Assembly: GCF_026745355.1 (NCBI RefSeq) | Contig: NC_079205.1 | Coordinates: 53,878,025 to 53,942,024 of the forward strand | Origin: Beta vulgaris subsp. vulgaris | Lineage: Eukaryota; Streptophyta; Magnoliopsida; Caryophyllales; Amaranthaceae | Direction of reading: 5' to 3' | DNA: 64,000 nucleotides | Shown: one piece after another, positions 33,901 through 43,722 of the stretch | Numbering within the stretch: the first letter of the stretch is position 1 | How the letters are laid out: each line of letters opens with the position of its first letter | Translations under genes and position numbers: made by a program | The notes under the pieces: model-generated | What the model was told of the DNA's origin: nothing | Databases searched by the model: none | The model's input: the letters and a program-made list of their open reading frames with translations, nothing else

Positions 33901-36900
33901 TGTAGTCAATTTTGCAACAGGTGCAAATGTTTCACCATAGTCCAATCCATATTGTTGTCTATTTCCCAGCACAACAAGTCTAGACTTGTACCTCAGGTCT
34001 TGCCTTTGTGGATCAATTTTGGCTGTGTAGATCCATTTGCAACCAATGGCATGCTTCCCTGTGGGTAACTCTGTAATTTCCCATGTGTTTTGCTTTCTAG
34101 AGCCTCCAATTCTTCATTCATAGCTTTCAACCACTGCTTGTGTTTCACTGCTTCTTTAAAGAAGTTGGGATCAGGTGTTCTCTCTATTGTACTCAGGAGT
34201 GATGTGTACTGCTTAGTGACTTGAATGTTAGTCACTTTTTGAACAAGATTTGCTCTCACTTCATAGTCACTATGCCAAGTTGGAGCTTTGTGTTCTCTTC
34301 TGGATCTTCTTGGAGATACTTCCACATCAGTTTCTACATCCACCATCTCACCTATTTCTGCATCACCATCACCCCTCTCAGTGTTATCTTGTTGTGTTTC
34401 TTCATCATTCACCTCACTCCATACAATGTTTTGTTTAGGAGCCTCACAAATGTCCACCTTCTTATGAGATGTAGTATGAAAGATGTGATAGGATATACAT
34501 TTTCATGAAACTTTACATCCCTACTCACAAATGAACTCCACTAACAAGATTATGAAGCTTGTACCCCTTCTGAGTAATTGAGTATCCAATAAAGATACAA
34601 GGTATACCTCTTGCACCAAACTTATCTTTCCTTCTATCAGGATTATATGCCATAGCTAAGCAACCAAAGCATTTCATCATGCTGTAATTTGGTTTCTTTC
34701 CATAGCACACTTCATAAGGGCTCTTTCCCTGATGAACTGAACTGGGCAACCTGTTAGTAATATAGGTTGATGTCATCACACAGTCACCCTAGAAATGAAG
34801 TGGAAGACCACTCTGAAACCTTATGGCCCTTGCCATTTCAAGAACATTCCTGTGTCTCCTCTCTACTCTACCATTTTGCTGAGGCCTATCAGGACATGAT
34901 GTTTGGTGAATTATCCCAAGCTTCTCAAAGTATGGCCTACACTTACTGTCATCAAATTCTAAAGCATTACCTGATCTTATGACCTTTATGCTCTTCCCAA
35001 ACTGTGTCCTTGCCATATTGACAAAATTTTCCAAGGCACCAAAGGCATCAGACTTCAATTTCAGTAGATGCACCCATGTTAGTCTTGAGTAGTCATCTAC
35101 CAAAGTGAGAAAATACCTATATTTTCCCTTATAGTTCACCTTGTAAGGCCCCCAGGTATCCATGTGTACCATTTCTAACAACTCTCCTGCCCTTGACTCA
35201 CTCCTTTTAAAAGGCAACTTTGTGAATTTTGCTAAAGGACATGTAATACAAACATCCTGACATCCACCCTTCACATCAATAGAGTCTATCATAGCAAGTT
35301 TCTTCATTGGAGCATGCCCCAATCTATGATGCCATAGTGTTTCTTTGCTCAACTTTGGTACATCACTAATCACACTAGGAAATTCAGTGTAATTTTGTGC
35401 ATTCATAGCCACCCTTTTCTTGTTTCTTTGAATTACACTACTGGTTTCTTCTTTGATTCTACAAAGAGTTTTCTCAACTGGCTCATTTATCAGATAGTAA
35501 AGACATTAGCACTTTTTCCTACACCTTTTATTTCTTCATTCACACAGTCAATATTCATCAAGGAATGTTGCCTTACATTTTAGATCTTCACACAACTTGT
35601 TCATAGACAAAAGATTTTGTTTAAAGGTAGGAATGTACAGAACATTTCTTAGCTTTATGTTACTTTCTAATATCACAGTACCAGTATGAGTGACTTTAGA
35701 AGTCTGACCAGTAGGTAAATTGATCAATGAGTTATCTTTGCATGACACAACATGTTTTAATATACCAAAATTCCCAGTCATATGATCTGAGGCACCAGAA
35801 TCCAGAATCCATGTATCCATGTTTACAGAATCAGCAAAGTAACATGAGACCATACCTGAGTAATGTATGTCCATCTCATCTTCAGTATCCTCACCTTTAG
35901 ATGGAGTAGGCAAGAGTCTGAGAAGCTGTTCAAGTTGTTGAGCAGTAATGGTGGTGTTGTTACTTGAAATTGACATGTTGTCACTCTGATTTTGAACATT
36001 TGCTGCTACTTTCACACCAGATGGCTTCCCTTTACTCCATTTTTGCTGACCATAATATTATTTTTGCCTTCCCTTTGTTGTATGGAAGTCCCTGAGTTCT
36101 GGCTTTGTTCTTGGGAAACCCCACTACAAACCAGCAACTTTCCTTTGTGTGTCCAGTTTTACTACACACAGTGCATTGAGTAGTGGAAGGTGTGCTAGTA
36201 GAGGCTCCCCCTATCCCTTTACTGAACATAGCCAATGTTTCTGTTTCTTCTTTCACTTGACTCAACAGCTCTCTCTGAGCTTCTTCTTGTTCAAGAAAGC
36301 TACAAGCAGTTTCCACTGTTGGAAGAGGAGACATCATGAGAATGTTGCTTCTCTGTGTTCCATAGACTTCATCAAGTCCATTCAAGAACTGGAACAACTT
36401 ATGTTCATCTTGCTGCTGAGTAAGAGCTTCAACGAAGCTTGTTATCTCTGCTGTCACGGTGGTAATAGGAGGTAGAGTATTTAGAGAGTCCAGTTCCTCC
36501 CAGTGACACTTCATCATAGTGTAATACTCACTCACCTGTTTACCTTGCTGTTTTGCTTCATATAATTCTTTGTTCAGTTTATATTTTCTTGACCCATTTG
36601 TGAGAGAGAATCTTTTCTCTAATTGCATCCATATCTGGTGTTCATTACTCACAAACATTACAGACTTCTTAATGGATTCATTCACAGAACCCAGAATCCA
36701 AGAGATAATCATACTGTTACATGTATCCCAGGCTTCTCCTTTAACAACATCTTTATCATCTCTTCTTACCACTCCTGTCACAAAACCTAGTTTTCTTTTT
36801 GATGCAAGACCAATCTCTATTGATCTCTTCCAAGATCTGTAGTTAGCAGACCCTTGTAGTTTTTCTATTACCAGAAAATTATTTCCATCTGATGGATGGA

Positions 36901-38892
36901 GATAAAGAGGACTAGTTACCTCTATAGTGGTATTAGTCATGACAGATTTTTTCTTTCTAGCTATTTTGAGAGTAGGTTAGATGTGTTTAGGGAAGATTTT
37001 TAGCAGAAAAACATGAGAGATGTAGTGATTTTTCGAGCCTAAGCTCTGATACCATGAAAACATTTAGAACAAGACATTAATTTTCTTCACTACCTTCTCT
37101 CCTTTTCATTCATTCAACTATGTTCCTGTAAACAGCTTACAACTTAGTCTTTTATAGACTAGAGAAAACCACCAGAAGTTTCCTAGGAAAGTGCTGAAAT
37201 AACGGCACAATTGCCAGCAACACAAAATGACAAAAAAGCTAATGATTGGCACGGACGCCAGAGAGAGAAATCCTCCTTGGGATTACAGCATACTAGGTAG
37301 TGCTCACTAACTGCTGATGATATCAAAACTGATGTACTATGATGCAGTAAAGTAGTAGTGTGCCTACTTTAACAGTTTTCTTGCTAACAATACTTAAATA
37401 GAAGTAATAAATACTAATAATCAAATATTCAAATTTCAGCAGGCACATTTTGAGGTGGAAGGATCACCCGTTTCTGCTCAAAAGGTTAGTTTTATATTTA
37501 GTTATGATCTTTGTCTATATTACTCGGAGTCGAGACTAGTGTTGGATATAGGTACACGTCCAAGTGTCATACATATTCAATATTTCCAAAAAATCAGACT
37601 TATCGTTATATTAGCTTCTCTAATAAATAAAAAGTTCAACCTTGTTGGTATATAAACAAATGAAGAATTCGGATAACATATATTTCATTGGAAAACGGAA
37701 AATGTAACTATATGTGTCATCCATTTCCAACAAACAAATCAAAAGGTCATTAAGCATAAGTCATTAAGTTGGTGACATTTTAGTTGTTACATACTTTTTG
37801 TTTGCAGAGAAAATTATCATGGGAAGATGATTTATTTGTGAGCCTATCAAGTTACCAGGATGAAACTTCAGCATCTAACAATGCAATCTTTTCGGCTCCT
37901 ATTCCTAGGTATATATATCGCCAATTCTCATAAGCTTATACCATAAAAACCATGCAAAAAAGAAAAGAAATAAGTAAGAATTTTTACAATGGACTATATG
38001 TTTTTTCTTTCAGACCTACAAGAAATGCAGTTTATCATACTGCATACGAATTAATGGGCTTACCCATTGACCCTCATTGCCGGAATTTCCAAGAAATGCT
38101 TAGAAAAGGTAAACATCTCAGCTTTTCCAACTATGACACTTTTTTACATTTTGTTTAGAATTATGACACACTTTTTCCATTTAAAACTAGTTATTAGGCA
38201 CGGGCTACGTCCCAGGCAAAAAAAACATTTATTAATATAATACTTTGTAATAATAACACTAAATACTCTTTAGTTTAGTGGTTAAGACTTTAGTATATGT
38301 ATTTGAAGTCTCGGGATCAAACCCTATACTATGAAATTTGTAAATTTTTTTATTGAGCGCCACGTGACACAGTTTCTTGTTTATGCACGCCTTTTAATAT
38401 ATTTGTATAGATAGATAGATAGATGAGTTGTAGGATACAAAAATACTATGCAATTTGTAAATTTTTTTATTGAGCGCCACGTGACACAGTCTCTTGTTTA
38501 TGCACGCTTTTTAATATATTTGTATAGATAGATACATAAGTTGTAGGATACAAAAATACTTTTTTTAGGGAGATTAAATACTTTATGTGTGTATATATAT
38601 ACTGGGAATTAATACAAGAAAGGGCATATATTGGGAATTCTATTCATTAATCATTGTCGTTTTATGAATACATGCATAAAAATGGTAATACTAATAAGTA
38701 ATATCTAATGGAAGTGATTGATTAAGGGTAATTGGTTACGCCATGTAAAATATACAACAGTTGCATAAGATATTTTCTAAAAAGAAATTATTTTTCACAA
38801 ATAACATCATGTAAGAACTTTGTTCATACTAGTCTAAGAACTTTGTTTTGACATTAACAGAAGATGTGAACCGGCAGCATGGAAATCGGTGA
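24942..38892 (+). CDS. MIKC*-type MADS-box transcription factor (AGL66/AGL104-like)
   Basis: Nineteen exons give an uninterrupted 564-aa ORF: 24942-25126, 25815-25868, 26067-26085, 26367-26434, 27404-27413, 27508-27569, 27977-28076, 29520-29576, 29697-29812, 29967-30111, 30361-30461, 31084-31288, 31384-31481, 31606-31702, 32109-32213, 37440-37484, 37808-37908, 38014-38108, 38861-38892. All have GT/AG sites and all phases agree. Residues 1-60 are a diverged MADS domain (SFAKRRNGLMKKALEL is typical, but the start is MVRKINQL instead of MGR). The I and K-like region (RVEDVLSRFVALP, LQLLLDILRQLQEQ, IYEPLEKA, EEILEETLAKVQERK) matches the AGL66/AGL104 branch, whose characterised members act in pollen. 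The long C-terminus is rich in Gln, Ser and Asn. It would act as a nuclear DNA-binding dimer. It is longer than the roughly 330-390 aa of Arabidopsis relatives. A young copia element sits in intron 15 without breaking the frame. Expression is unknown. Confidence 0.85.
27404..27413 (+). other. Predicted 10-nt microexon of the MADS gene
   Basis: Exon 4 ends with two bases of a codon, while exon 6 is open only in phase 0; the phase that would follow direct joining meets a stop. The ten bases TACCATTTCA, preceded by ACACACAG and followed by GTAAGTCC, supply exactly the missing one-base phase shift and add R-T-I-S between the I and K regions. Strong splice consensus on both sides supports it. It is still a prediction. 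Confidence 0.5.
27619..27889. mobile_element. Stowaway-type MITE in MADS intron 6
   Basis: The ends CTCCCTTCGTCTTGTTCT and GGGACAAAGGGAG are inverted, with TA on both sides (27617-27618 and 27890-27891). Length is 271 bp, non-coding, within the intron between exons 6 and 7. Confidence 0.8.
28529..28782. mobile_element. Stowaway-type MITE in MADS intron 7
   Basis: The left end CTACCTCCGTTCCTTTTT pairs with the right end, reverse complement CTACTTCTTTTTAATAGTTA, and both continue through AATAGTTACACTT. TA dinucleotides flank at 28527-28528 and 28783-28784. Length is 254 bp. Confidence 0.8.
29001..29275. mobile_element. MITE-like element in MADS intron 7
   Basis: The left end ACACTTTGTTTGGATAAGAG is the inverted match of the right end (reverse complement AGACTCTGTTTGGATAACAA). 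The interior is purine-rich then pyrimidine-rich, as in a foldback. A TTA precedes the left end but the right flank does not repeat it cleanly, so the superfamily (Tourist-like) is tentative. Confidence 0.55.
30591..30843. mobile_element. Stowaway-type MITE in MADS intron 11
   Basis: The ends CTCCCTCGTCTTTTATTAG and AAGATAGAGGGAG are inverted, with TA on each side (30589-30590 and 30844-30845). Length is 253 bp. Inner sequence GTTGCTATATTT / AATGTAGCAACT also pairs. Confidence 0.82.
32256..32575 (-). repeat. 3' LTR of the intron copia element
   Basis: This 320-bp LTR (TGAAAAC...TTTAACA on the plus strand) is about 98 percent identical to the partner at 37055-37374, with six substitutions and no indels noticed. 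Confidence 0.95.
32583..33827 (-). pseudogene. Copia reverse transcriptase and RNase H, long open frame
   Basis: A 414-aa open frame covers most of the reverse transcriptase and all of RNase H. It shows KSLYGLKQAPRQWFTKL, the active-site AYVDDLILIG, FKMKDLGELKYFLGIEV, TRPDIAYTVHVLSQFM, CDSDWGGCPNTRRSTTGF, STAEAECRAL and DVLTKIL. Catalytic residues look intact. It is separated from the upstream reverse transcriptase N-terminus by a frameshift near 33830-33990, so the polyprotein as a whole is broken, although this part could still be an intact domain. Confidence 0.92.
33993..34457 (-). pseudogene. Copia linker and reverse transcriptase N-terminus
   Basis: A 154-aa frame covers the acidic linker after integrase (PRRSRREHKAPTWHSDYEV) and the start of reverse transcriptase (FKEAVKHKQWLKAMNEELEA). 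It ends in a different frame from the RT-RNase H ORF and from integrase, showing one frameshift on each side. Confidence 0.8.
34525..35412 (-). pseudogene. Copia integrase, disabled
   Basis: The zinc-binding region (LWHHRLGHAP, CQDVCITCPLAK) and core are readable. A first acidic site lies in LTLVDDYSRLTW and a glutamate in RPQQNGRVERRHRN. The middle motif is VIRSGNALEF where copia elements normally have an aspartate (SDN), so one catalytic residue appears lost. A TAG at about 34789 then splits the frame; the same frame continues at 34779-34525 with TSTYITNRLPSSV and CFGCLAMAYNP. Confidence 0.88.
35548..36940 (-). pseudogene. Copia gag and protease, frameshifted
   Basis: The 302-aa frame 36032-36940 is a full gag: N-terminal LYLHPSDGNNFLVIEKLQG, the UBN2 region (WMQLEKRFSLTNGSRKYKLN) and a CCHC knuckle CTVCSKTGHTKESC. 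A one-base frameshift near 36060 moves the reading to 35548-36015, which carries the protease box WILDSGASDHMTG. Apart from this shift both frames are long and clean, in keeping with a young insertion. Confidence 0.92.
37043..37054 (-). other. tRNA primer-binding site of the intron copia element
   Basis: The minus strand reads TGGTATCAGAGC immediately after the LTR, the complement of the 3' end of initiator methionine tRNA, the usual copia primer. Confidence 0.9.
37055..37374 (-). repeat. 5' LTR of the intron copia element
   Basis: The 320-bp partner of 32256-32575. The outer edge abuts the GTTTT duplication and the inner edge abuts the primer site, which fixes it as the 5' LTR on the minus strand. 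Confidence 0.95.
38329..38562. repeat. Tandem duplication in the last MADS intron
   Basis: A unit of about 120 bp, from ACTATGAAATTTGTAAATTT through GAGCGCCACGTGACACAG to GTAGGATACAAAAATACT, is present twice in direct orientation with a few differences. Copy 1 has three to four GATA units where copy 2 has fewer. A CACGTG hexamer occurs in each copy. Confidence 0.8.
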
Positions 38893-39166
38893 GAAAAAGG
38901 AAAAGTTGGATTAAAAGCTCCATTCTAAAAGGATAATTTGGTAAAATGACAAGTTACAAGTCAAGTGAACAAAATAGCCCAAAGGGTGAATCATTTTGTT
39001 CATACTTTTAGATGAGGCTTTGCTAGAATCATTTTGTGTTTCGTGTAATTTAGCTTAGACTATGCTAAAGGCTTGCTAATTTTAGCTTAGCTAGATGTTT
39101 AGAAAAGCTCTTTTGACTATTGTTGTGATTCTTTTTCGTTGTCTTAAAAGCTTGGCAATCTAATAC

Positions 39167-40260
39167 TTCCTCCGTTTCAAAATAGATGGGACATTGTGAT
39201 TAAAACGGACTCCTAGGCAAAATTTCATAAGTATGTTTAGGTAGTATAATTAATTCTAGTGGTCCCATGTGAAAAGGAGGGAGAAACCTCTCCCCCAAAC
39301 CTGCCCACCGGAAACCACCCTCCCTACCTGCCCACCGGAAAACCACCCTCCCCCAAACTCGCCCACCGGCCATCCACCACAACACCTCCACCACCGGTCA
39401 CCACCATCACTACCGAAAAACTTAAAAACAACCACCACCTGAAAAACTCAAAAACAACCACCACCACTCAAAAACAACCACCACCACCCGAAAAACTCAA
39501 AAACAACCTCCTCCAACATCACTTTCTCTCTCCTCTTTTCCTCTTCTTCTAACAACAACAACAACAACAACAATGGCGAAAAACAATACCCTTTCTCATC
39601 TTACTTTACCGAAAACAAATCCGAGTTTCGCGGCCCTAACCCTAACATTTATCGGAGTTTCGCGGCCGACAATGGAGGAACAACAACAACAACGTCGTGG
39701 TGGTGGTGTTGTTGTTGGTGGTGGTCATATGGTGATTGGAGGATCGGTTGAGAATTTGCCGGCGAATGTGTTTGGGAGGGAGATGAAGGAGAAGGAGGGG
39801 AAGAAAGGGAAAGAAGGCGGTGGCAAGGTCGAGGTGGTAGTGGTGGCGTTGGGTCGCATCTGGTGTCGAGTTGGTGGTAGTGTCGGGTTAGTAGTGACGG
39901 TGGTGGTCTCAGAGAGGAGAGAGAAGGGTGGTGGCTAAGAGAGAGGGGTGGGTTGAGTTGAGGAGAGAGAGAGATGGGTGGTGGCTAAGAGAAAGGGGTG
40001 GGTTGAGTTGAGGAGAGAGAGATGGGTGGTGGCTATGAGAAAGGGGTGGGGGGCATAAAAAATGGTGGGAATTGTTAGTTTTAGGTTAGGATTAATCAGA
40101 TTATTAGAGGTAGATTAATGTACATAACACAAGTTAGTAAGGGTAAAATGGTAAAATTATAAGGCAAAAGTTACTAAATAAGGAAAAAAATAACAATGTA
40201 TCATCTATTTTGAAACACCCCAAAATAGACAATGTCCCATCTATTTTGAAACGGAGGAAG
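39167..40260. mobile_element. Long Stowaway-type element carrying foreign-looking sequence
   Basis: The element has perfect 31-bp terminal inverted repeats beginning CTTCCTCCGTTTCAAAATAG, flanked by TA (39165-39166 and 40261-40262). At 1094 bp it is much longer than normal Stowaway MITEs. A second, imperfect copy of the terminal repeat lies just inside the right end (about 40193-40223). The interior (39280-40060) is compositionally unlike the ends: a CCACC-rich tract, an (AAC)n leader, then ACAATGGCG opening a 121-codon frame (39573-39938) rich in Gln, Gly, Val and Lys. No transposase is recognisable. The interior may be a captured host fragment or simply low-complexity filler; I do not call a gene. 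Confidence 0.8.
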
Positions 40261-40262
40261 TA

Positions 40263-40841
40263 AAAGAAACTTTTTACAATACAAGGAAAACTATTGTGGA
40301 TTGTGCAAGAGATTATATTTATAGTGAGATATTGCACCATCTCAAAAAGATAAGCTTTGTGTTTTATCATGTTGAGTGAGAAAGAAATCAGGTAGATTAT
40401 TGGTAAAGTGGGTAATGGGTTTAATATACTTTCTTTAAAAAGTGGGTCTAATTTATAATTTATAATTTATAATTTATATATGGAAGAAATGATGTGAATA
40501 TAAGAAGTTGCATGGATCTACCAATATTTAATTTGGACAAATGAATATTTCTATTTATGAATTAAAGCAATCTCGTTTCCTTATTTTAAAAAATAAATTA
40601 TTAAGACATACACACTTTTTAAGATGAATCAACTACATATTGTTTGAGATCATCAATCTATTTAATTATCATTTGATATTTTATTTTAGAACTTTTTATC
40701 TTTTTAAATTACATTTAATACATAAAAGTTAAATAATCAAAGCTTTTTCGATCCATTTGATGGGACTTCTTGTGTCCCTATCCTTTCTTCTATCATATAT
40801 TAGCAAGATATTTATAACTTAACTAGTTCGAAATTTAAATA
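40263..40841. other. AT-rich intergenic stretch
   Basis: Nothing coding is visible. A short ATAATTT repeat lies at about 40455-40480. The segment ends at the next Stowaway element. Confidence 0.5.
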
Positions 40842-41041
40842 CTTCTTCCATTTTTTTTACTTGTAACACTTTTTTTTAATCAACTCTAATGTAAAATTTG
40901 GGTAGGCTAGAGGAAAAAAAAAAGAGGGCTCATGTGATTGGAGAGAGATAGAGAAAAAGGAAAAACAAAAGTAAAAAATATTGCAAGTAATTAATTATTT
41001 CCCTTTTAGAAAAGTATTGTAAGTAAAGAAAACGGAGGAAG
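40842..41041. mobile_element. Stowaway-type MITE
   Basis: The left end CTTCTTCCATTTTTTTTACT pairs with the reverse complement of the right end, CTTCCTCCGTTTTCTTTACT, with TA flanks at 40840-40841 and 41042-41043. Length is 200 bp. Confidence 0.85.
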
Positions 41042-41219
41042 TACTTTAAATTTTTCAGCTATACAAAATTCTTGAAACGATGAATTTTACATTGAACTAG
41101 AACTTGATTTATCTTGTCGCCAAAAGTTTTATGACTAAAAAACAATTGGGTAATAAAGATGGTAGAATTTTTTTTATTAGTGAATACTTGTCACATGATT
41201 GTATGTATGAGTGGATTAA

Positions 41220-41580
41220 GGCCCCGTTTGGTAGGGCGTAAAACGTTTTCCCGGAAAACAGTTTTCCTTCATTTTCAGTTTTACATTGTTTGGTTGGTAA
41301 AAGAGTGTAAAATCATTTTCCCTTGGGGTAAAATTACTCTCCCAATGATGGAAAACCATTTTCCTTTCAAAATGAAGGGAAAATTGTTTTCCTTATCTCT
41401 CTTGTACACTTTTCTCACTACCTCCTTACTTTCCCTTTCATTTTCCTTTCATTTCATCATTTTCCTTACATGAAACCAAACAACGGAAAACTAATTTTGG
41501 AATTGTGTTTTCCATTATAAATTGTTTTCCATGAAAATCATTTTACACTGAAAATGTTTTACGCCCTACCAAACGGAGCC
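41220..41580. mobile_element. Tourist-type (PIF/Harbinger) MITE
   Basis: The terminal inverted repeats start GGCCCCGTTTGGTAGGGCGT on the left and GGCTCCGTTTGGTAGGGCGT (reverse complement) on the right, and continue through AAAAC. TAA flanks both sides (41217-41219 and 41581-41583), the usual PIF/Harbinger target. Length is 361 bp, non-coding. Confidence 0.88.
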
Positions 41581-41583
41581 TAA

Positions 41584-41985
41584 GAGAGTTGCGATATAAT
41601 TGTTGGTACTAAAATAAAGTTTAAGAAAAAGTTTAAAATTATGAACATGACTTTTCTCCATTTTTTTTATTAATACTTTGTTATGACTAATTTTGCTATT
41701 AAAGTGGTCATACTAATATATGATATTGTGAGTTTGTGATCTGGTGGTTTTGAAGCTTTTAGCTAAGCAGCTAGTATTGATGCTCACATACATTCATTTT
41801 TTTGAGAGACAATGTTGATTAAATTATGTCTATGGACATTACTCTATGTTATTTGCTAAAAAGAGGATAATTTGTACCAAATATAACGTATCGACAATGC
41901 TATCTAGTGGCTAAATGGCAAATCCAATATCGGAGACTCTTCTTTGTTTCTTTTCCTTGATGGCATTAAACAAACGTGTGTTGGG
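41584..41985. other. Intergenic stretch
   Basis: AT-rich sequence with no recognised feature. Its last eight bases (GTGTTGGG, 41978-41985) are the left target copy of the following hAT element. Confidence 0.5.
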
Positions 41986-42574
41986 TAGGGATGGCATTGG
42001 GGAGGGTCTGTGTTGGGTTCAACTGGACCCAGATCAAGACCCATTCAGTTTTCACAGGCACAGACCCGCCTCAGATCCGTTGGGTTCAGATTTTTCAGAC
42101 CCATACCCAGATTCGCTGGGTCTAGCGAGTCCATGGGTCCTAAATGAGTCCTTCTTAGTTTTAAGTTTTCATCATATTTTTGAATATATGTAATTAAAAA
42201 TTTTCAGCCTAATATATATAGGTTCTTGTATCCATGGTTAAAACATTCTCTAAATAAAATTTTAAGAATTAACTCATAAAATATTAAAATGTTACAACGT
42301 ATAAAGTTACATGTCTTAGTGGAGTTACAACACTGACGAGTTCACAAAATCACAACTCATAAAAATTTTAGAGTTTAGGTTAAAAAAAAACTTCTAATAT
42401 GTAAATGCGTCCGCGGGGCGGGTCTGGGTCTAGCATATGTGGACCCGGACCCAGTCCCGACCATACTCCTCGGGACCCAGACCCATTGAGTCTTAAATTT
42501 CTGGACCCAGACCCTTATAAATGGATTAGGTCCAAGCGGGTCTGGGTCGGGTCCAGGACTCATTGCCATCCCTA
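41986..42574. mobile_element. Non-autonomous hAT element
   Basis: The 589-bp element starts TAGGGATGGCATTGG and ends CATTGCCATCCCTA, nearly the same termini as the hAT copy at 16061. Flanks GTGTTGGG (41978-41985) and GTGTTGAG (42575-42582) match at seven of eight bases. Both subterminal regions are full of GGGTCTGGGTC and GACCCAGACCC words. The middle is AT-rich and non-coding. Confidence 0.88.
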
Positions 42575-42582
42575 GTGTTGAG

Positions 42583-43713
42583 TTGATTATTTTCTTCTGT
42601 GTCATGTTAGGCGGGGTGAAAAACTGTACCATAGCACATTTTAGTAGCTAGATGAATAGTGAATTCGTAATTAGTGTGTATTGTGTACAAATTTAATTCC
42701 CCAAGTTTGATTTCTTTGGCGGAACTTTGATATGTATTAATAAAAGTAAAAAATTTATATAAATTTGGTCTACATTAAATCAGTATGGATCTAATGCTAA
42801 TTCATGTGATTTATGAAAAAAGGTCACTATATAAAAAATATATATAAAAAATATGAGTAAATATAGATTGTTAAGTTTGACTATGTGAAAAAAAAAAAAA
42901 AGGTCACTATGTCACAAAGTAAAAGTTTCATTATGATAAACTAATGTGAGAAAAATGGACTATATTTAAATATAAAAAAAAGTCACTATGATAGATAGTA
43001 ATTATATAAGGTTAGTATATAGAAAAAAAAAAGGGTCATTATGTTAATAAGTGGCTTTGGTCCACAATAATATTATCGTGGATCAGGTCCACGCACGACT
43101 AACTCTTAATAAAATTCCCTATCCTTTTTTCATCAAAAAAAATAACATATTGAAAATGCTATTTAATACTTTCTAATTTTTTGCTCTTGATGGTTGAAAT
43201 CACGGAATATGGTAATAGTAGAGCCAAAATTTGACGGTAAAATATTTCTCCTATTATCTAATTCGCATAATTACATCTCATCAAATAAGATATAAATTTT
43301 CCCTAAAAAAATATCATATAAATTAATAAACAATTAATACTCAAGGTCTGTTCTCCCCTTTTTATTTTCAGTTCAGTTCAATTCAATTTAATCCAGTTCA
43401 GTTAATCTCCAATTATCATTTCTATTACTTATAATTTAATTCAGTCCAGTCCAGTTCAATTCAGTTCAATTCAATTCAATTCAATTACAATCAATTCAAT
43501 TCAGTTGCAATCAGTTCGGTTCAATTCCATTAACAAGTCTCAAATAACAAAACACAAAGAATCAATATAAACCACTCATTAACCCAAATGGCACATGATG
43601 AATTGTTAATTGCCAAAAACTAAAGAAATCCACATTAAAAGTTGAGCTTTCTTGGAAACCATTACCTACACTAATCCAAACACAATTTGTACAAAAATAT
43701 CCAAAACAATCCA
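42583..43713. other. AT-rich intergenic stretch with simple repeats
   Basis: No gene is seen. A degenerate direct repeat with GGTCACTATG-like words preceded by A-runs recurs at about 42823, 42901, 42980 and 43033. From 43370 to 43530 there is a long run of TTCAG/TTCAA pentamers, the same kind of simple repeat as at 178-225. Confidence 0.55.
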
Positions 43714-43722
43714 CTTTATTAA

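Larger units (their letters stand above)
32256..37374 (-). mobile_element. Young Ty1/copia retrotransposon in MADS intron 15, antisense
   Basis: The 5119-bp element has 320-bp LTRs at 32256-32575 and 37055-37374 that differ at about six positions by eye. A perfect 5-bp target duplication GTTTT lies at 32251-32255 and 37375-37379. On the minus strand the primer site TGGTATCAGAGC directly follows the 5' LTR, and TTGAGGGGGAG precedes the 3' LTR. Gag, protease, integrase and reverse transcriptase-RNase H are present in copia order, with a few frameshifts and stops. It lies opposite to the host gene, so its own polyadenylation signals would not cut the MADS transcript. Confidence 0.95.

Noticed and set aside
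36149..36475. Plus-strand ORFs across the antisense copia elements
   Set aside because: They are shadows of the gag, integrase and reverse transcriptase frames on the minus strand.
37043..37054. tRNA-like sequence TGGTATCAGAGC
   Set aside because: It is a retrotransposon primer site beside an LTR, not a tRNA gene; there is no cloverleaf around it. The same holds for 23458-23469 and 59775-59790.
39573..39938. 121-codon ORF with ACAATGGCG start in the long Stowaway
   Set aside because: Kept only as part of the element. Gly/Val/Lys-rich low complexity gives no real protein evidence, so it is not called a gene.
43370..43530. TTCAG/TTCAA pentamer array as a CRISPR-like or satellite array
   Set aside because: Irregular pentamers without spacers; this is a simple-sequence repeat in a plant genome.
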